Shown: positions 44,616 through 54,111, counted from the stretch's first letter. The stretch: 64,000 nt of DNA from Micromonospora chersina (GCF_900091475.1 NZ_FMIB01000002.1:3720001-3784000); one strand, 5' to 3'. Notes: a model not told the origin generated them from the sequence alone. A program made the numbers and translations.

Positions 44616-45902
44616 TCACTCGGCCCCGGGCGACACCACGTAGAAGCGCGGCATGGGCAGCACCCGCATCCGCAGCCGGGCGCCGGAGCGGCGCAGCTGC
44701 CAGGTGAGCGCCAGCAGCGCGGCGGCCAGCGAGAGGAGGCCACCGATCCAGATGCTCGCGCCGGCGCCGTAGGTCTCGGCCACCCAGCCGATGATCGGCG
44801 CGCCGACCGGGTTGGTGCCGAGGAAGACGAGCACCCAGAGCGCCATGACCCGGCCCCGGAAGGCGGCGTCGACGCCGAGCTGGACCCGCTGGTTGGCGGC
44901 CTGGGCGAAGAACACCATGAAGAACCCGGTGGGCAGCAGCAGCGCGACCACCAGCCAGTACGCCGGGGCGAGCCCGACGAGCGTGCCGAAGCTGGCGCAG
45001 CCGACCGCCGCGCCGAGCACCAGCCAGACCGAGGGCCGGCTGCGCCGCCCGGTGCCGGCGAGGGCGCCGACCAGGGCGCCGACCGCCAGCGCCGTGCTGA
45101 ACAGGCCGAACGAGGCGGCGCCGGTGTTGAACACGGTCTTGGCCAGCGCCGCGAGGGTGAGCTGGAAGTTGAACAGGCTCATCCCGATGACCGACATGAC
45201 GACCATCGGCAGCAGGAGGTCGGGGCGGCGCGCCACGTACCGGAGGCCGTCCACGACCTTGGCCTGGTCGCGCTGGCCGGCCGGCGGCAGGTCCTTGCGG
45301 TGCAGCTCGGCGGCGCGCATCCGGACGACGTTGACCAGCGGGGCGATGGAGCTGAGCGCGCTGAACAGGAAGACCGGGCCGACGTCGAAGGCGGCGATGG
45401 CCAGGCCGGCGACGGCCGGGCCGACGATCCGCGCCGAGTTGAAGGTGGCCGCGTTGAGGGAGAGCGCGTTCGGCAGCAGCGGCACGCCGACCAGTTCGGA
45501 GACGAACGCCTGCCGGACCGGGGTCTCCACGGCGTTGGCGACGCCGAGCAGGGCGGCGAACGCGAAGACGTGCCAGAGCTGCACCAGACCGGTGATCACC
45601 AGGATGCTCATCACCAGCGCCAGCGCGGTCCAGAACGCGTTGGCGACGAAGAGCAGCATCCGCTTGTCGTAGCGGTCGGCGAGGCGGCCGGAGAGCAGGG
45701 TCAGCAGGAGCACGGGGGTGAACTGCAACGCGGTGACCACGCCGAGCGCGGTCGCGGAGTTGTCGCTGAGCTCGAGGACGAGCCAGTCCTGGGCGATGAA
45801 CATCATCCAGACGCCGATCAACTTGATCAGCTGCCCGGTGGCGAAGAGTCGGTAGTTACGGACTCGTAGGGACTGGAACATCGTGCTCAGCTTGGCCTGC
45901 AC
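44616..45902 (-). CDS. MFS exporter of the MFS_3 group
   Basis: 428 residues if GTG 45902 is used; ATG 45881 (MFQSLRVRNYRLFATGQLIK) is also possible. It has about 12 membrane helices, with the motif A loop LLSGRLADRYDKRMLLFVAN. It probably exports drugs or toxic metabolites. The marR gene lies 76 bases upstream on the same strand, suggesting a MarR-controlled efflux pair in which ligand binding relieves repression. Confidence 0.87.
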   Translation of the reverse strand: MQAKLSTMFQSLRVRNYRLFATGQLIKLIGVWMMFIAQDWLVLELSDNSATALGVVTALQFTPVLLLTLLSGRLADRYDKRMLLFVANAFWTALALVMSILVITGLVQLWHVFAFAALLGVANAVETPVRQAFVSELVGVPLLPNALSLNAATFNSARIVGPAVAGLAIAAFDVGPVFLFSALSSIAPLVNVVRMRAAELHRKDLPPAGQRDQAKVVDGLRYVARRPDLLLPMVVMSVIGMSLFNFQLTLAALAKTVFNTGAASFGLFSTALAVGALVGALAGTGRRSRPSVWLVLGAAVGCASFGTLVGLAPAYWLVVALLLPTGFFMVFFAQAANQRVQLGVDAAFRGRVMALWVLVFLGTNPVGAPIIGWVAETYGAGASIWIGGLLSLAAALLALTWQLRRSGARLRMRVLPMPRFYVVSPGAE

Positions 45903-45978
45903 TCTAGGTGCGCCTCCTCGCGATCAAGTACGCCTCATCCACAACGGACGAAGCGGACCGCGGGACGCGGGTACCCGT

Positions 45979-46428
45979 TCAGGCGCGAGCGATGCCTTGG
46001 AGGATGTCGGCGGCACGACTCAGCGTGTCGCGTTCCTCCTCGGTCAGCGCGGCCAACCGGCTGGCCAGCCACTCGTTGCGGGCCCGCTCGAACTGGTCGA
46101 GCACGGCCCGTCCCCCCTCGGTCGCCGCCAGGATGACCTGCCGTCCGTCGGTCGGGTGGGGGGTGCGCTGCACGAGGCCGCGCTCCTCCAGCTTCGCGAC
46201 GATCTTCGTCATCGTGGGCGGCTGCACCCGCTCGACATCGGCCAGCTCCCGGGGTGTCAGGGCGCCCGCCAGCTTGAGGCTGGTGAGCGCCGAGAGCTGG
46301 GTGACCGTGAGGTCACCGACCGGTCGGGCCTGCCGGACCCGCCGGTTGAGTCGGGTGATCGCATCACGCAGCTGAGGGGCCAGCTGCGCCGGTGGCACGC
46401 GTTTCGCCGTCACCGTCCGCTCCGTCAC
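45979..46428 (-). CDS. MarR family regulator
   Basis: 149 residues from GTG 46428. The winged HTH contains TVTQLSALTSLKLAGALTPR, then ELADVERVQPPTMTKIVAKL, and the wing is ERGLVQRTPHPTDGRQVIL. C-terminal dimer helices follow. It is upstream of an MFS exporter on the same strand. An AT-rich near-palindrome just upstream of its start is a likely autoregulatory operator. Confidence 0.92.
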   Translation of the reverse strand: MTERTVTAKRVPPAQLAPQLRDAITRLNRRVRQARPVGDLTVTQLSALTSLKLAGALTPRELADVERVQPPTMTKIVAKLEERGLVQRTPHPTDGRQVILAATEGGRAVLDQFERARNEWLASRLAALTEEERDTLSRAADILQGIARA

Positions 46429-46429
46429 A

Positions 46430-46465
46430 GTAGTTAGCTTAACTAATGAGCCTGGCTAACGACAT
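46430..46465. promoter_or_regulatory. AT-rich TTAGTTAAGCTAACTA element, candidate MarR operator
   Basis: Plus strand TAGTTAGCTTAACTAA (about 46431-46446) is a near-palindrome directly upstream of the marR GTG, with a second half-site-like GGCTAAC at 46454-46460. In this GC-rich genome such an AT-rich dyad is unusual. MarR proteins normally bind dyads overlapping their promoter. Confidence 0.55.
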
Positions 46466-46492
46466 CCGATATGACCAGGCTCACCAGCGACT

Positions 46493-47974
46493 TCAGAGCA
46501 CCACGGCCTCGATCGGCCCGCGCAGGAAGTAAAGGATGAACAGGGCGGCCACTCCGTACAGCAGGGGGTGGACCTCGCGGACCTTGCCCTTCGCGAGCTT
46601 CAGCAGAACGAAGGTGATCACGCCCGCGCCGATGCCGTTCGAGATCGAGTAGGTGAAGGGCATCAGCACGATGGTGAGGAACGCCGGGATGGCGATCTCG
46701 TAGTCGGTCCAGTCGATGGTGCGGACCGCCGTCATCATGAGGAAGCCGACCACCACGAGCGCCGTCGACGCGGCCTCGAAGGGCACCACCACCGACAGCG
46801 GCGCCAGGAACATGGCCAGCAGGAACAGGCCGCCGGTGACCAGGTTGGCCACCCCGGTCCGGGCGCCCTCCGCGACACCGGCCGCGCTCTCGATGTACGA
46901 CGTGTTGCTCGACACCGAGGCCGCGCCACCCGCGGCGGCGGCGATCGAGTCGACGAGCAGGATCTCCCGGGCCCGCGGCGGGGTGCCCCGCTCGTCGAGC
47001 ATGTCGCCCTCCTGGCCGATGGCGACCATCGTGCCCATCGTGTCGAAGAAGTCCGTGATGAGCAGGGTGAACACGAACATCAGCGGGACCAGCCAGCCGA
47101 CCCGGGTCCACGAGTCCAGCACGTTGAAGTTGCCGAGCAGGGAGAGGTCGGGGACGTCCACGACCTTCTTCGGCAGTTCGGGCACGTTCAACGCCCAGCC
47201 CTTGGGGTTGGGCTTCCCGTTGACGAAGGACGGCCCGATGTTGCCGACCGCCTCCACGATGATCGCCAGCACGGTGGAGACCAGGATGCCGATGAGGATC
47301 GCGCCGCGGATCCGGCGTACCACCAGCACCAGTGTGAGCAGCAGGCCCACGACGAAGACCAGCAGGGGCCAGCTGACGATCTTGCCGCTGATGCCCAGCC
47401 CGACGGGCACGGTCGTGTTCGCGACGTCCGGCACGCGCCGGACGAAGCCGGCGTCGACCAGGCCGATGATGGTCAGGAAGAGGCCGATGCCCACGCCGAT
47501 GGCCGTCTTGAGCTGGGTCGGCACCGAGCGGAACACCGCGGTACGCAGCCCGGTGAGCACGAGGATGCCGATGAGCACACCCTCGATCACCACGAGACCC
47601 ATGGCGTCCGCCCAGGTCATCTGCGGCGCGATCTCGAACGCGACGAGCGCGTTCACGCCCAGCCCGGCGGCCAGCGCGATGGGGAACCGGGCCACCACGC
47701 CCATGAGGATGGTCATCACGCCGGCGACCAGCGCGGTGGCCGCCGCCAGCGCCGGGATGGCGAGCTTGCGGCCGTCGCCGTCGACGGCGCTGCCCAGGAT
47801 CAGGGGGTTCAACACCACGATGTACGCCATCGTGAAGAACGTGGCCAGACCGCCCCGGACCTCGCGGCCCGGCGTCGACCGCCGGGCGGATATCTCGAAG
47901 AAGCGGTCGAAGGCGTTGCGCGGGTGCGCGGGATCGGGTGGGGTGCCGTGGTCCGGCGGCGGCGCTATGGCCAT
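46493..47974 (-). CDS. NCS2 family purine permease (AzgA-like)
   Basis: 493 residues from ATG 47974. AzgA-type features: LATFFTMAYIVVLNPLILG near the start, then AAGLGVNALVAFEIAPQMTW, FVFTLLITDFFDTMGTMVAI and SSNTSYIESAAGVAEGARTG. These are the conserved substrate-site motifs of the AzgA branch of nucleobase:cation symporters. It has about 12-14 helices and takes up adenine, guanine or hypoxanthine by proton symport. Its start is 90 bases from a divergent DUF2530 gene. The last residues after GPIEAVVL end the gene. Confidence 0.92.
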   Translation of the reverse strand: MAIAPPPDHGTPPDPAHPRNAFDRFFEISARRSTPGREVRGGLATFFTMAYIVVLNPLILGSAVDGDGRKLAIPALAAATALVAGVMTILMGVVARFPIALAAGLGVNALVAFEIAPQMTWADAMGLVVIEGVLIGILVLTGLRTAVFRSVPTQLKTAIGVGIGLFLTIIGLVDAGFVRRVPDVANTTVPVGLGISGKIVSWPLLVFVVGLLLTLVLVVRRIRGAILIGILVSTVLAIIVEAVGNIGPSFVNGKPNPKGWALNVPELPKKVVDVPDLSLLGNFNVLDSWTRVGWLVPLMFVFTLLITDFFDTMGTMVAIGQEGDMLDERGTPPRAREILLVDSIAAAAGGAASVSSNTSYIESAAGVAEGARTGVANLVTGGLFLLAMFLAPLSVVVPFEAASTALVVVGFLMMTAVRTIDWTDYEIAIPAFLTIVLMPFTYSISNGIGAGVITFVLLKLAKGKVREVHPLLYGVAALFILYFLRGPIEAVVL

Positions 47975-48063
47975 CGGGTCCTCACATATTGATCGACCGG
48001 TTGTCGCGCGCATCGTCCCAGATCACTCACGGGCAGGGAAGAACGATCGCGTACGCTGGGCGC

Positions 48064-48324
48064 GTGCCCCAGGAGCAACAACCGCGGCCCGAGCCGCTCG
48101 ACCCGCCGATGGTGCCGATCGCCGTCGCCGGGCTGGTCGTCTGGGCGGTGGCCGGTCTGGTGCTGCTGCTCTTCTTCCGCGACTGGCTCACCGAGCACGG
48201 GCACGAGAACTGGCTCTGGACCTGCCTCGCCGGTTTCCTGTGGGGCTTTCCCGGGCTGGCCGTGATGATGCGGCACGACGCCAACCGGCGTCGCCGCCGG
48301 GCGGCCACCGCCCGTCAGGGCTGA
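48064..48324 (+). CDS. DUF2530 membrane protein
   Basis: 86 residues from GTG 48064. There are two membrane helices, one in VPIAVAGLVVWAVAGLVLLL and one in WLWTCLAGFLWGFPGLAVMM, ending with a basic tail (RHDANRRRRRAA). This is the DUF2530 pattern. Conserved and uncharacterised in actinobacteria. It converges on the DUF3027 gene. Confidence 0.87.
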   Translation: MPQEQQPRPEPLDPPMVPIAVAGLVVWAVAGLVLLLFFRDWLTEHGHENWLWTCLAGFLWGFPGLAVMMRHDANRRRRRAATARQG

Positions 48325-48342
48325 CCGCTCAGTGCTGACCCG

Positions 48343-49182
48343 TCAGGGGTGGCCGTACGGCTCCGCCGGCTCGGCCGCCTCCACCGAGCCCGGGGCCCGG
48401 CTCACCGACACCGCTTCCACCGCGCTGTCGTCGTAGACCGTGGGCAACTCGTCGACCGGGCTCTCGGCCGCCTCGACGAGCGTCTCCGAGTGGGCGCCGC
48501 AGCCGTGGTCGGCGCTGACGACCCGGCCGTCGTCGGGGGCGTAGAAGTTGCCGCAGGCGCCGAAGGACTGCCGCAGCGCGCCGGCGAGCGGCAGGTAGAA
48601 GCCGCAGGTGCCACAGCGGGCGGCGGCCGGCGCGGCCACCGAGATCGCGGCATCGGGGCCGTGGTCGCCGTCGTACCAGCGCTGGGCCGCCTCGGTGCGA
48701 CCCTCGCGGGACAGCACCCGGGCCCGGCCGAGGCCGAGCTCCCAGGCGGTCTCCTCCACGGCGGGGTCGTCGGAGAGCAGGTAGCCGGGGGCGAGCCGCT
48801 CGTCGTCCGCCGGAGTGGGCAGCAGGTCGCCGGGGCCCAGGTCGCCCGGCTTGAGCCGCTCCTGCCAGGGCAGCCAGCCAGGGGCGAGCAGCGCGTCGCC
48901 GCCCGGCAGCAGCACCGTCTCGCAGATGGTGACCGTGCGGCTGCGCGGCACCCGGGTCACCGTGACGGCCCAGCGCCAGCCCCGGTAGCCGGCAAGGCGG
49001 CACTCGAAGTAGTGCGTGACGAGCCGGTCGCCCTCGGCGACGGCCTGGAGGTGGTCGCCGACGTCGGCGGGGTCGACCTCGGTGATGGCAGCGCGGGCCA
49101 CGTCAACGGCGGCGGCGCACACCTGGTCGAGCCGGGGAGCGCGGGCGGAGGCGGGCCTGGTCACCGGACCATTGTTCCCCAT
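48343..49182 (-). CDS. DUF3027 protein with zinc-ribbon-like end
   Basis: 279 residues if ATG 49182 is used; GTG 49164 gives MTRPASARAPRLDQVC and is equally plausible. The body includes VGDHLQAVAEGDRLVTHYFE and TVTRVPRSRTVTICETVLLP. The cysteine-rich part is RCGTCGFYLPLAGALRQSFG followed by ACGNFYAPDDGRV and DHGCGAHSE, a CxxC...C...C arrangement likely to bind zinc. This matches DUF3027, conserved in actinobacteria. The function is unknown. Confidence 0.85.
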   Translation of the reverse strand: MGNNGPVTRPASARAPRLDQVCAAAVDVARAAITEVDPADVGDHLQAVAEGDRLVTHYFECRLAGYRGWRWAVTVTRVPRSRTVTICETVLLPGGDALLAPGWLPWQERLKPGDLGPGDLLPTPADDERLAPGYLLSDDPAVEETAWELGLGRARVLSREGRTEAAQRWYDGDHGPDAAISVAAPAAARCGTCGFYLPLAGALRQSFGACGNFYAPDDGRVVSADHGCGAHSETLVEAAESPVDELPTVYDDSAVEAVSVSRAPGSVEAAEPAEPYGHP

Positions 49183-49269
49183 GCCGGCGGTGGAGTCACA
49201 GGCACTCCCCGGTGTCGTTCTCCCCGGGTGGTGCGGCGCACGTGGATGAGATGGGCGAGGATGGGACGC

Positions 49270-50862
49270 ATGCCGCTGTCCTCCCGCTCCGGCCGGTCCG
49301 TCCTCGGGCGTACCGTCGGCACCGGCATCCGCGCCACCCGCCTGCTGCTCCGGGGCTCGCTGCACGGCGGGCGGTGGATGACCCGGCGGGCCGGGACGGC
49401 CCGCGCCCGCAGCGCCGGCAACGAGGTCGGCATGGTCCGCCTCTTCGACCTGCACGCCCTCTCCTGCGCCGGGGACACCCTGATCGCCATCGGCCTGGCC
49501 GGGACGATCTTCTTCGACGTGCCACTGGGCGAGGCCCGCAACAAGGTCGCGCTCTACCTGCTGGTGACCATGGTCCCGTTCGCCATGCTCGCCCCCGTGG
49601 TCGGCCCGCTGCTGGACCACTTCCGGCACGGCCGCCGGTACGCGCTGGCCGCCACCATGCTCGGCCGCGCCTTCCTGGCCTGGTTGATCTCCGACTACAT
49701 CGGCGGCTTCGGGCTCTACCCGGCCGCGTTCGGCGTGCTCGCCCTCTCCCGGGCGTACGGGGTGGCCCGCTCCGCGGCGGTGCCCCGGCTGCTGCCCGAG
49801 GGGCTCGGGCTGTCCCAGGCGGGCGCCCGGGCGAGCGTCTACGGCACGGTGGCCGGCGCGCTGGTCGCGCCGATCGGGCTGGCCGCGTTCTGGTTCGGGC
49901 CGCAGTGGCCGCTCCGGGTCGCCTCGCTGATCTTCCTGATCGGCATGGTGATCTCGCTCCGGCTGCCGCCGCGGGCGGACTCGGAGCCGCCGGAGCGGGT
50001 GCCGCGTCCGCTGCGGGCGCTGCGCCGCCGGGACGGGGAACGCCCGCTGGGCCGGGGCCGGCCGGCCGGCCGGCTGGTGATCGCCACCCTGATCGGCTCG
50101 GCGGCGCTGCGCGGGCTCTACGGCTTCCTGCTGCTCTTCCTGGCCTTCGCGATCAAGGCCGGCGACCTCACGACCGACTTCTTCGGCCGGAACCTGGGCG
50201 CCCAGGGCGCGCTGGGCCTGGTCGGCGGCGCGCTGGCGGTGGGCAGCTTCCTGGCCACCGCGATCGGCACCCGGCTGCACATCCACCGCCCGACCGCGAT
50301 CCAGTCCAGCGGCACGATCATCGTGGCCGGCGTGGCGGTGCTCGCCGCGCTGAAGTTCTCGCTGCCCCTGGTGGCACTGCTCTGCCTGGTCGCCTCCCTG
50401 TTCAGCGGGATCGCCAAGCTCGCGGTCGACGCCTCGATCCAGGAGCGCATCCCGGAGCGGCTGCGGGCCAGTTCCTTCGCCCACTCGGAGACCGTGCTGA
50501 TGCTCGCCTTCGTGGCCGGCGGCGGCCTCGGGCTGGTCCCGTTCACCGGCCGGATCGGCGTGGCGGTGGCCGCCGGCGTGGCCGCGCTGGTGGCCGCCCG
50601 CGGGGTGCTGGTGGCGACCCGGCTGCGCGGCGAGCACCTGGTCGGCCGCCCGCTCGGCGACGACGAACTGGCCCACGAGGCGGAGTTCGACGACCCGGCC
50701 CCCACCTCGCCGGCCCCGCACCGGGCCGACCCGCCCCCGCCGGTCGACGACGACGAGCTGGCCCCGCCCGGGTTCCACATCTACCGCCCGTCCTCCTCGG
50801 TGGGCGGGCCGGGCGGCACCGAGGACGAGAACCGCCGGGAGCCCCGGGGGCCCGTGGCGTGA
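49270..50862 (+). CDS. MFS transporter
   Basis: 530 residues from ATG 49270, preceded by GAGGATGGGACGC; an in-frame ATG at 49261 is also possible. A basic leader (1-45) precedes ~12 membrane helices, starting LFDLHALSCAGDTLIAIGLA and running to FTGRIGVAVAAGVAALVAAR. The acidic Pro-rich tail ends in FHIYRPSSSVGGP. It resembles the conserved transmembrane protein that I recall as Rv0876c in M. tuberculosis. It overlaps mqnB as GTGA. Substrate unknown. Confidence 0.85.
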   Translation: MPLSSRSGRSVLGRTVGTGIRATRLLLRGSLHGGRWMTRRAGTARARSAGNEVGMVRLFDLHALSCAGDTLIAIGLAGTIFFDVPLGEARNKVALYLLVTMVPFAMLAPVVGPLLDHFRHGRRYALAATMLGRAFLAWLISDYIGGFGLYPAAFGVLALSRAYGVARSAAVPRLLPEGLGLSQAGARASVYGTVAGALVAPIGLAAFWFGPQWPLRVASLIFLIGMVISLRLPPRADSEPPERVPRPLRALRRRDGERPLGRGRPAGRLVIATLIGSAALRGLYGFLLLFLAFAIKAGDLTTDFFGRNLGAQGALGLVGGALAVGSFLATAIGTRLHIHRPTAIQSSGTIIVAGVAVLAALKFSLPLVALLCLVASLFSGIAKLAVDASIQERIPERLRASSFAHSETVLMLAFVAGGGLGLVPFTGRIGVAVAAGVAALVAARGVLVATRLRGEHLVGRPLGDDELAHEAEFDDPAPTSPAPHRADPPPPVDDDELAPPGFHIYRPSSSVGGPGGTEDENRREPRGPVA

Positions 50863-51509
50863 GCGGGTTGCTGGTGGTGACCGCGGTACCCGCCGAGGCG
50901 GACGCGGTCCGGGCGGGCCTCACCGATCCCACGGTCACCGTCCTGCCGGTCGGTGTCGGCCCCGCCGTCGCCGGCGCGGCCACCGCCCGGCTCCTGGCGC
51001 TCGCCGAGGGTGCCGGGCGGCCGTACCGGGCGGTGGTCAGCGCGGGCATCGCGGGCGGCTTCGTGGACCGGGCACCGGTCGGCGGCACCGTCCTGGCCAC
51101 CCGCAGCGTCGCCGCCGACCTGGGCGCCGAGTCGCCCACCGGCTTCATCCCCGTGGAGGACCTGGGCATGCCGGCCGAGCTGCTGGGCGGCGGCAGCGTC
51201 GTACCCGCCGACCCGGGCCTGCTGGGCGCCCTGCGGACCGCCCTCCCGGCGGCCACCGTCGGCGCGGTGCTCACGATCAGCACGGTGACCGGCACCGCCG
51301 CGAGCACCGCGGCCCTCGCCGACCGGCACCCCGACGCCGTGGCCGAGGCCATGGAAGGGTACGGCGTCGCCGTCGCCGCCACCCAGGCCGGCCTGCCCTT
51401 CGCCGAGCTGCGCACGGTGTCCAACCCGATCGGCCCCCGCGACCGCGGGTCGTGGCGGATGCGCGAGGCGTTCGCGGCGCTCACCGCGGCGGCCGCCGCC
51501 CTCCGCTGA
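50859..51509 (+). CDS. mqnB: Futalosine hydrolase
   Basis: 216 residues from GTG 50859. It has the nucleoside phosphorylase/hydrolase fold: VTAVPAEADAVRAGL, then AVVSAGIAGGFVDRAPVGGT and AVAEAMEGYGVAVAATQAGL (substrate-binding Met-Glu). The late segment is PFAELRTVSNPIGPRD. It releases hypoxanthine from futalosine in menaquinone synthesis. mqnD is in the same window (54852-55682), supporting the assignment. Translationally coupled to the MFS gene. Confidence 0.88.
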   Translation: MSGLLVVTAVPAEADAVRAGLTDPTVTVLPVGVGPAVAGAATARLLALAEGAGRPYRAVVSAGIAGGFVDRAPVGGTVLATRSVAADLGAESPTGFIPVEDLGMPAELLGGGSVVPADPGLLGALRTALPAATVGAVLTISTVTGTAASTAALADRHPDAVAEAMEGYGVAVAATQAGLPFAELRTVSNPIGPRDRGSWRMREAFAALTAAAAALR

Positions 51510-51511
51510 GG

Positions 51512-52180
51512 TCACTCGCCGGGGACGACGAGCCCGGACTCGTACGCGTAGACGACGGCCTGGACCCGGTCGCGCCGGTCGAGCTTGGTGAGGATCCGGC
51601 TCACGTGGGTCTTGACGGTCTGTTCGGCGATGACGAGGTCGGCCGCGATCTCCTGGTTGGACCTGCCGCGCGCCATGAGCACGAGCACCTCCACCTCGCG
51701 CGGGGTGAGCGTGTCGAGGGCGGCCGGCCGGTTGCGGGGGCCGGGTGACTGCCGGGTGAAGCGCTCGATCAGCCGGCGGGTGACCGACGGGGCGAGCAAC
51801 GCGTCGCCGGCCGCCACCACCCGTACCGCCTGCACCAGTTCGCTGGCCGGCGCGTCCTTGAGCAGGAAGCCGGAGGCACCGGCGCGCAGCGCCTCGTAGA
51901 CGTAGTCGTCGAGGTCGAACGTGGTGAGCATGAGCACCCTGGGCCGGTGCGCCGGCGGCGGGGCGTCGAGCAGCAGCCGGGTCGCGGCGAGCCCGTCCAG
52001 CCGCGGCATCCGCACGTCCATGAGCACGACGTCGGGCCGGAGCCGGCGGGCCAGCGTGACGGCCTCCAGCCCGTCGGCGGCGCCGCCGACCACGGTGAGG
52101 TCGGGCTGGGCGGCCAGCAGCGCGCCGAAGCCCTCGCGCACCATCGCCTGGTCGTCGACGATCAGCACGGTTGTCGTCAC
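51512..52180 (-). CDS. NarL/FixJ-type response regulator
   Basis: 222 residues from GTG 52180, overlapping the kinase stop as GTGA. The receiver domain has VLIVDDQAMVREGFGALLAA, with the phospho-acceptor Asp in RPDVVLMDVRMPRLDGLAAT and the conserved Lys in GFLLKDAPASELVQAV. The LuxR-type HTH is LTPREVEVLVLMARGRSNQE, then IAADLVIAEQTVKTHVSRIL. It is the cognate partner of the upstream kinase. The target genes are unknown; the divergent membrane protein gene is one candidate. Confidence 0.94.
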   Translation of the reverse strand: MTTTVLIVDDQAMVREGFGALLAAQPDLTVVGGAADGLEAVTLARRLRPDVVLMDVRMPRLDGLAATRLLLDAPPPAHRPRVLMLTTFDLDDYVYEALRAGASGFLLKDAPASELVQAVRVVAAGDALLAPSVTRRLIERFTRQSPGPRNRPAALDTLTPREVEVLVLMARGRSNQEIAADLVIAEQTVKTHVSRILTKLDRRDRVQAVVYAYESGLVVPGE

Positions 52181-53403
52181 GACACGTCCTCGGGGTCGTC
52201 GGCGCACGGGAAGGTGGCCTCGACGGCGAAGCCGCCCGCGCCGTCGAGGCCGGCCGAGAGGGTGCCACCCAGGAGGGTGACCCGCTCCCGCATGCCGGCC
52301 AGGCCGTGCCCGCCGGTACGGGGCGGCGGCGGCACGTCCGGCGCGGCGTTGACGACGCTGACCCGCAGCAGGTCGCCGTCGCGGCGCACGGTGACGGCCA
52401 CCGGAGCCTGGCCGGCGTGCCGGGCGGCGTTGGACAGCGACTCCTGCACGACGCGGTACGCGCACAGGCCGACGGTGGCCGGCACCCCGGCGATCCCGGC
52501 GGTGTCGAGGGTGACCGGCACGCCGGCCCGGCGCGCGCCCTCGACGAGGGCGGGCAGGTCGTCCAGGCCGGGCTGGGGTGCCCGCTCCGGCGGGTCGGCG
52601 CCGCGCAGCGTGCCCAGCAGGCGGCGCATGTCAGCCAGGGCCTCGCGGGCGCCAGCGCTGATCGAGGCGAACTCGGCGCGCACCGGCTCGGGCACCGCGT
52701 CGTGCCGGTACGGCGCGGTCTCGGCCTGCACGGCGATGAGCGACATGTGGTGGGCGACCACGTCGTGCAACTCCCGGGCGATGCGGGCGCGCTCCTCGAG
52801 GGCGGCCCGGCGGGCGTACTCGGCGCGGGTCAGTTCGGCCTGCTCGTGCAGGGCGCGGCGGGCCCCGGCGCGGCCGGCGAGCGCGTCGAGCAGGACCGCG
52901 TACGCGCCCAGCGCCAGCGTGCCGCCGACGCTGTCCGGGCCGGGGATCCACACCCACAGCACGGCCACCATCAGCGCGTACATCGTCCACAGTGCCGGCC
53001 GGCCGTAGCGCAGCGCGGCCACGGTGAACGCCAGCACGAACACCGGGATCTGCGGCGGGTCCCACGCCCAGCTTCCCCAGGGGTCGCCGGGGGCGAGGGG
53101 GGTGAGCAGGGCGGCCAGCCAGCCGACCCGCCAGGCCAGCAGCGGGTGCCGGACCAGCAGCGCGAGCGGCGCCACCTCGGCCAGGCCGACGAGGGTGACC
53201 CAGCCGTCCGCGCCGGGATGCGCCCGGGCGGCGAGCGCCGCGCACAACGGGAACCCCACGACGGTGGCGGTGGCGAGCAGCACGACGACCGCCCGGCGTA
53301 CGGCAGCGGGCCGCCCGGCCAGCCAGGACGGCGCCGGGTCGGTCGCGGTCACGACGGTCCGTAACCCGCGCCACCCGTGCTCGATGATCCGACCGGTCCG
53401 CAT
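52177..53403 (-). CDS. Sensor histidine kinase (HisKA_3)
   Basis: 408 residues from ATG 53403. About six membrane helices in the first 200 residues are followed by a HisKA_3 dimerisation region with the phosphorylated His in ARIARELHDVVAHHMSLIAV. The HATPase domain has VVQESLSNAARHAGQAPVAV and TGGHGLAGMRERVTLLGGTL. No extracellular sensor domain is seen, as in many actinobacterial kinases of this type. It is upstream of its regulator with a 4-base overlap. Confidence 0.93.
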   Translation of the reverse strand: MRTGRIIEHGWRGLRTVVTATDPAPSWLAGRPAAVRRAVVVLLATATVVGFPLCAALAARAHPGADGWVTLVGLAEVAPLALLVRHPLLAWRVGWLAALLTPLAPGDPWGSWAWDPPQIPVFVLAFTVAALRYGRPALWTMYALMVAVLWVWIPGPDSVGGTLALGAYAVLLDALAGRAGARRALHEQAELTRAEYARRAALEERARIARELHDVVAHHMSLIAVQAETAPYRHDAVPEPVRAEFASISAGAREALADMRRLLGTLRGADPPERAPQPGLDDLPALVEGARRAGVPVTLDTAGIAGVPATVGLCAYRVVQESLSNAARHAGQAPVAVTVRRDGDLLRVSVVNAAPDVPPPPRTGGHGLAGMRERVTLLGGTLSAGLDGAGGFAVEATFPCADDPEDVS

Positions 53404-53549
53404 CACCGGCGAGCCTAGCGACGCCGGCCCGGCGGGCGCGTGGCGCTGACGGGGGATCTCGCGTCCTCCGATGTCATACCCGGGAGCCACCCGAGGTTGG
53501 CTCCGCGCGGCGATGTGCCGGCACCACCGCTCTCCGTAGCGTCGCCCTC

Positions 53550-54107
53550 ATGACGATCACCCAGGTACGCACAGACTGGTCCGGCCACGCCCGTGGCGTA
53601 CTCCTCGACGCCGTCTACTGCGGCGGGCTGGCGGTGGTGAGCCTCGCCGGGCTGGGCCTGGTCCTGGCCGGCCGGCCCGCGGCGGCGGCCCGGCTCTCCG
53701 GCCGCTGGCAGCGGCTGCGCAGGCAACCGGCCACCCAGCCGGTGCGGGCCCTGCCGGTGGCGGGCAACGCGCTCATGGGGCTGGTGCTCGGGGTGCTGGC
53801 CGTCATCCCGCTCGGGATCGAGGCGCTGTTCGTGGCCCGCGGCGTGCTGTACGGCGTGGTGGACGGCGGCCCGTACGACACCTCGTGGGGCGGCCCCACC
53901 AGGGGCGGGGCCTGGCTGGCGCACTTCCTCGTGGGGGTGCCGTTCGCGCTCGCCGGGCTGGCGGCGATGTCCGGCCTCGCCCTGCTGCACCGGCGCTGGA
54001 CGGCCCACCTGGCCGGCGAGCGGGGTGGCGCGTGGGTGGTGCCGGTGGCACTGCTGGCGTGCGGGGCCGCGGCGGTGCTGTTCGTGGCCTGGCTGCACCA
54101 GATCTGA
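53550..54107 (+). CDS. Multi-spanning membrane protein of unknown function
   Basis: 185 residues with about four membrane helices: around 17-39 (LLDAVYCGGLAVVSLAGLGL), 75-98, 125-148 and 163-183. A loop carries GVVDGGPYDTSWGGPTRGGA. The pattern resembles the integral membrane sensor-like segment found before kinases, but no signalling motif is present. It is divergent from the kinase-regulator pair, so it may be their target or accessory sensor (inference). Confidence 0.8.
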   Translation: MTITQVRTDWSGHARGVLLDAVYCGGLAVVSLAGLGLVLAGRPAAAARLSGRWQRLRRQPATQPVRALPVAGNALMGLVLGVLAVIPLGIEALFVARGVLYGVVDGGPYDTSWGGPTRGGAWLAHFLVGVPFALAGLAAMSGLALLHRRWTAHLAGERGGAWVVPVALLACGAAAVLFVAWLHQI

Positions 54108-54111
54108 GCCC

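Noticed and set aside
48343..50778. 811-residue minus-strand frame over the MFS gene
   Set aside because: Only the part from 49182 downwards is the DUF3027 gene; the upstream part is antisense to the MFS transporter.
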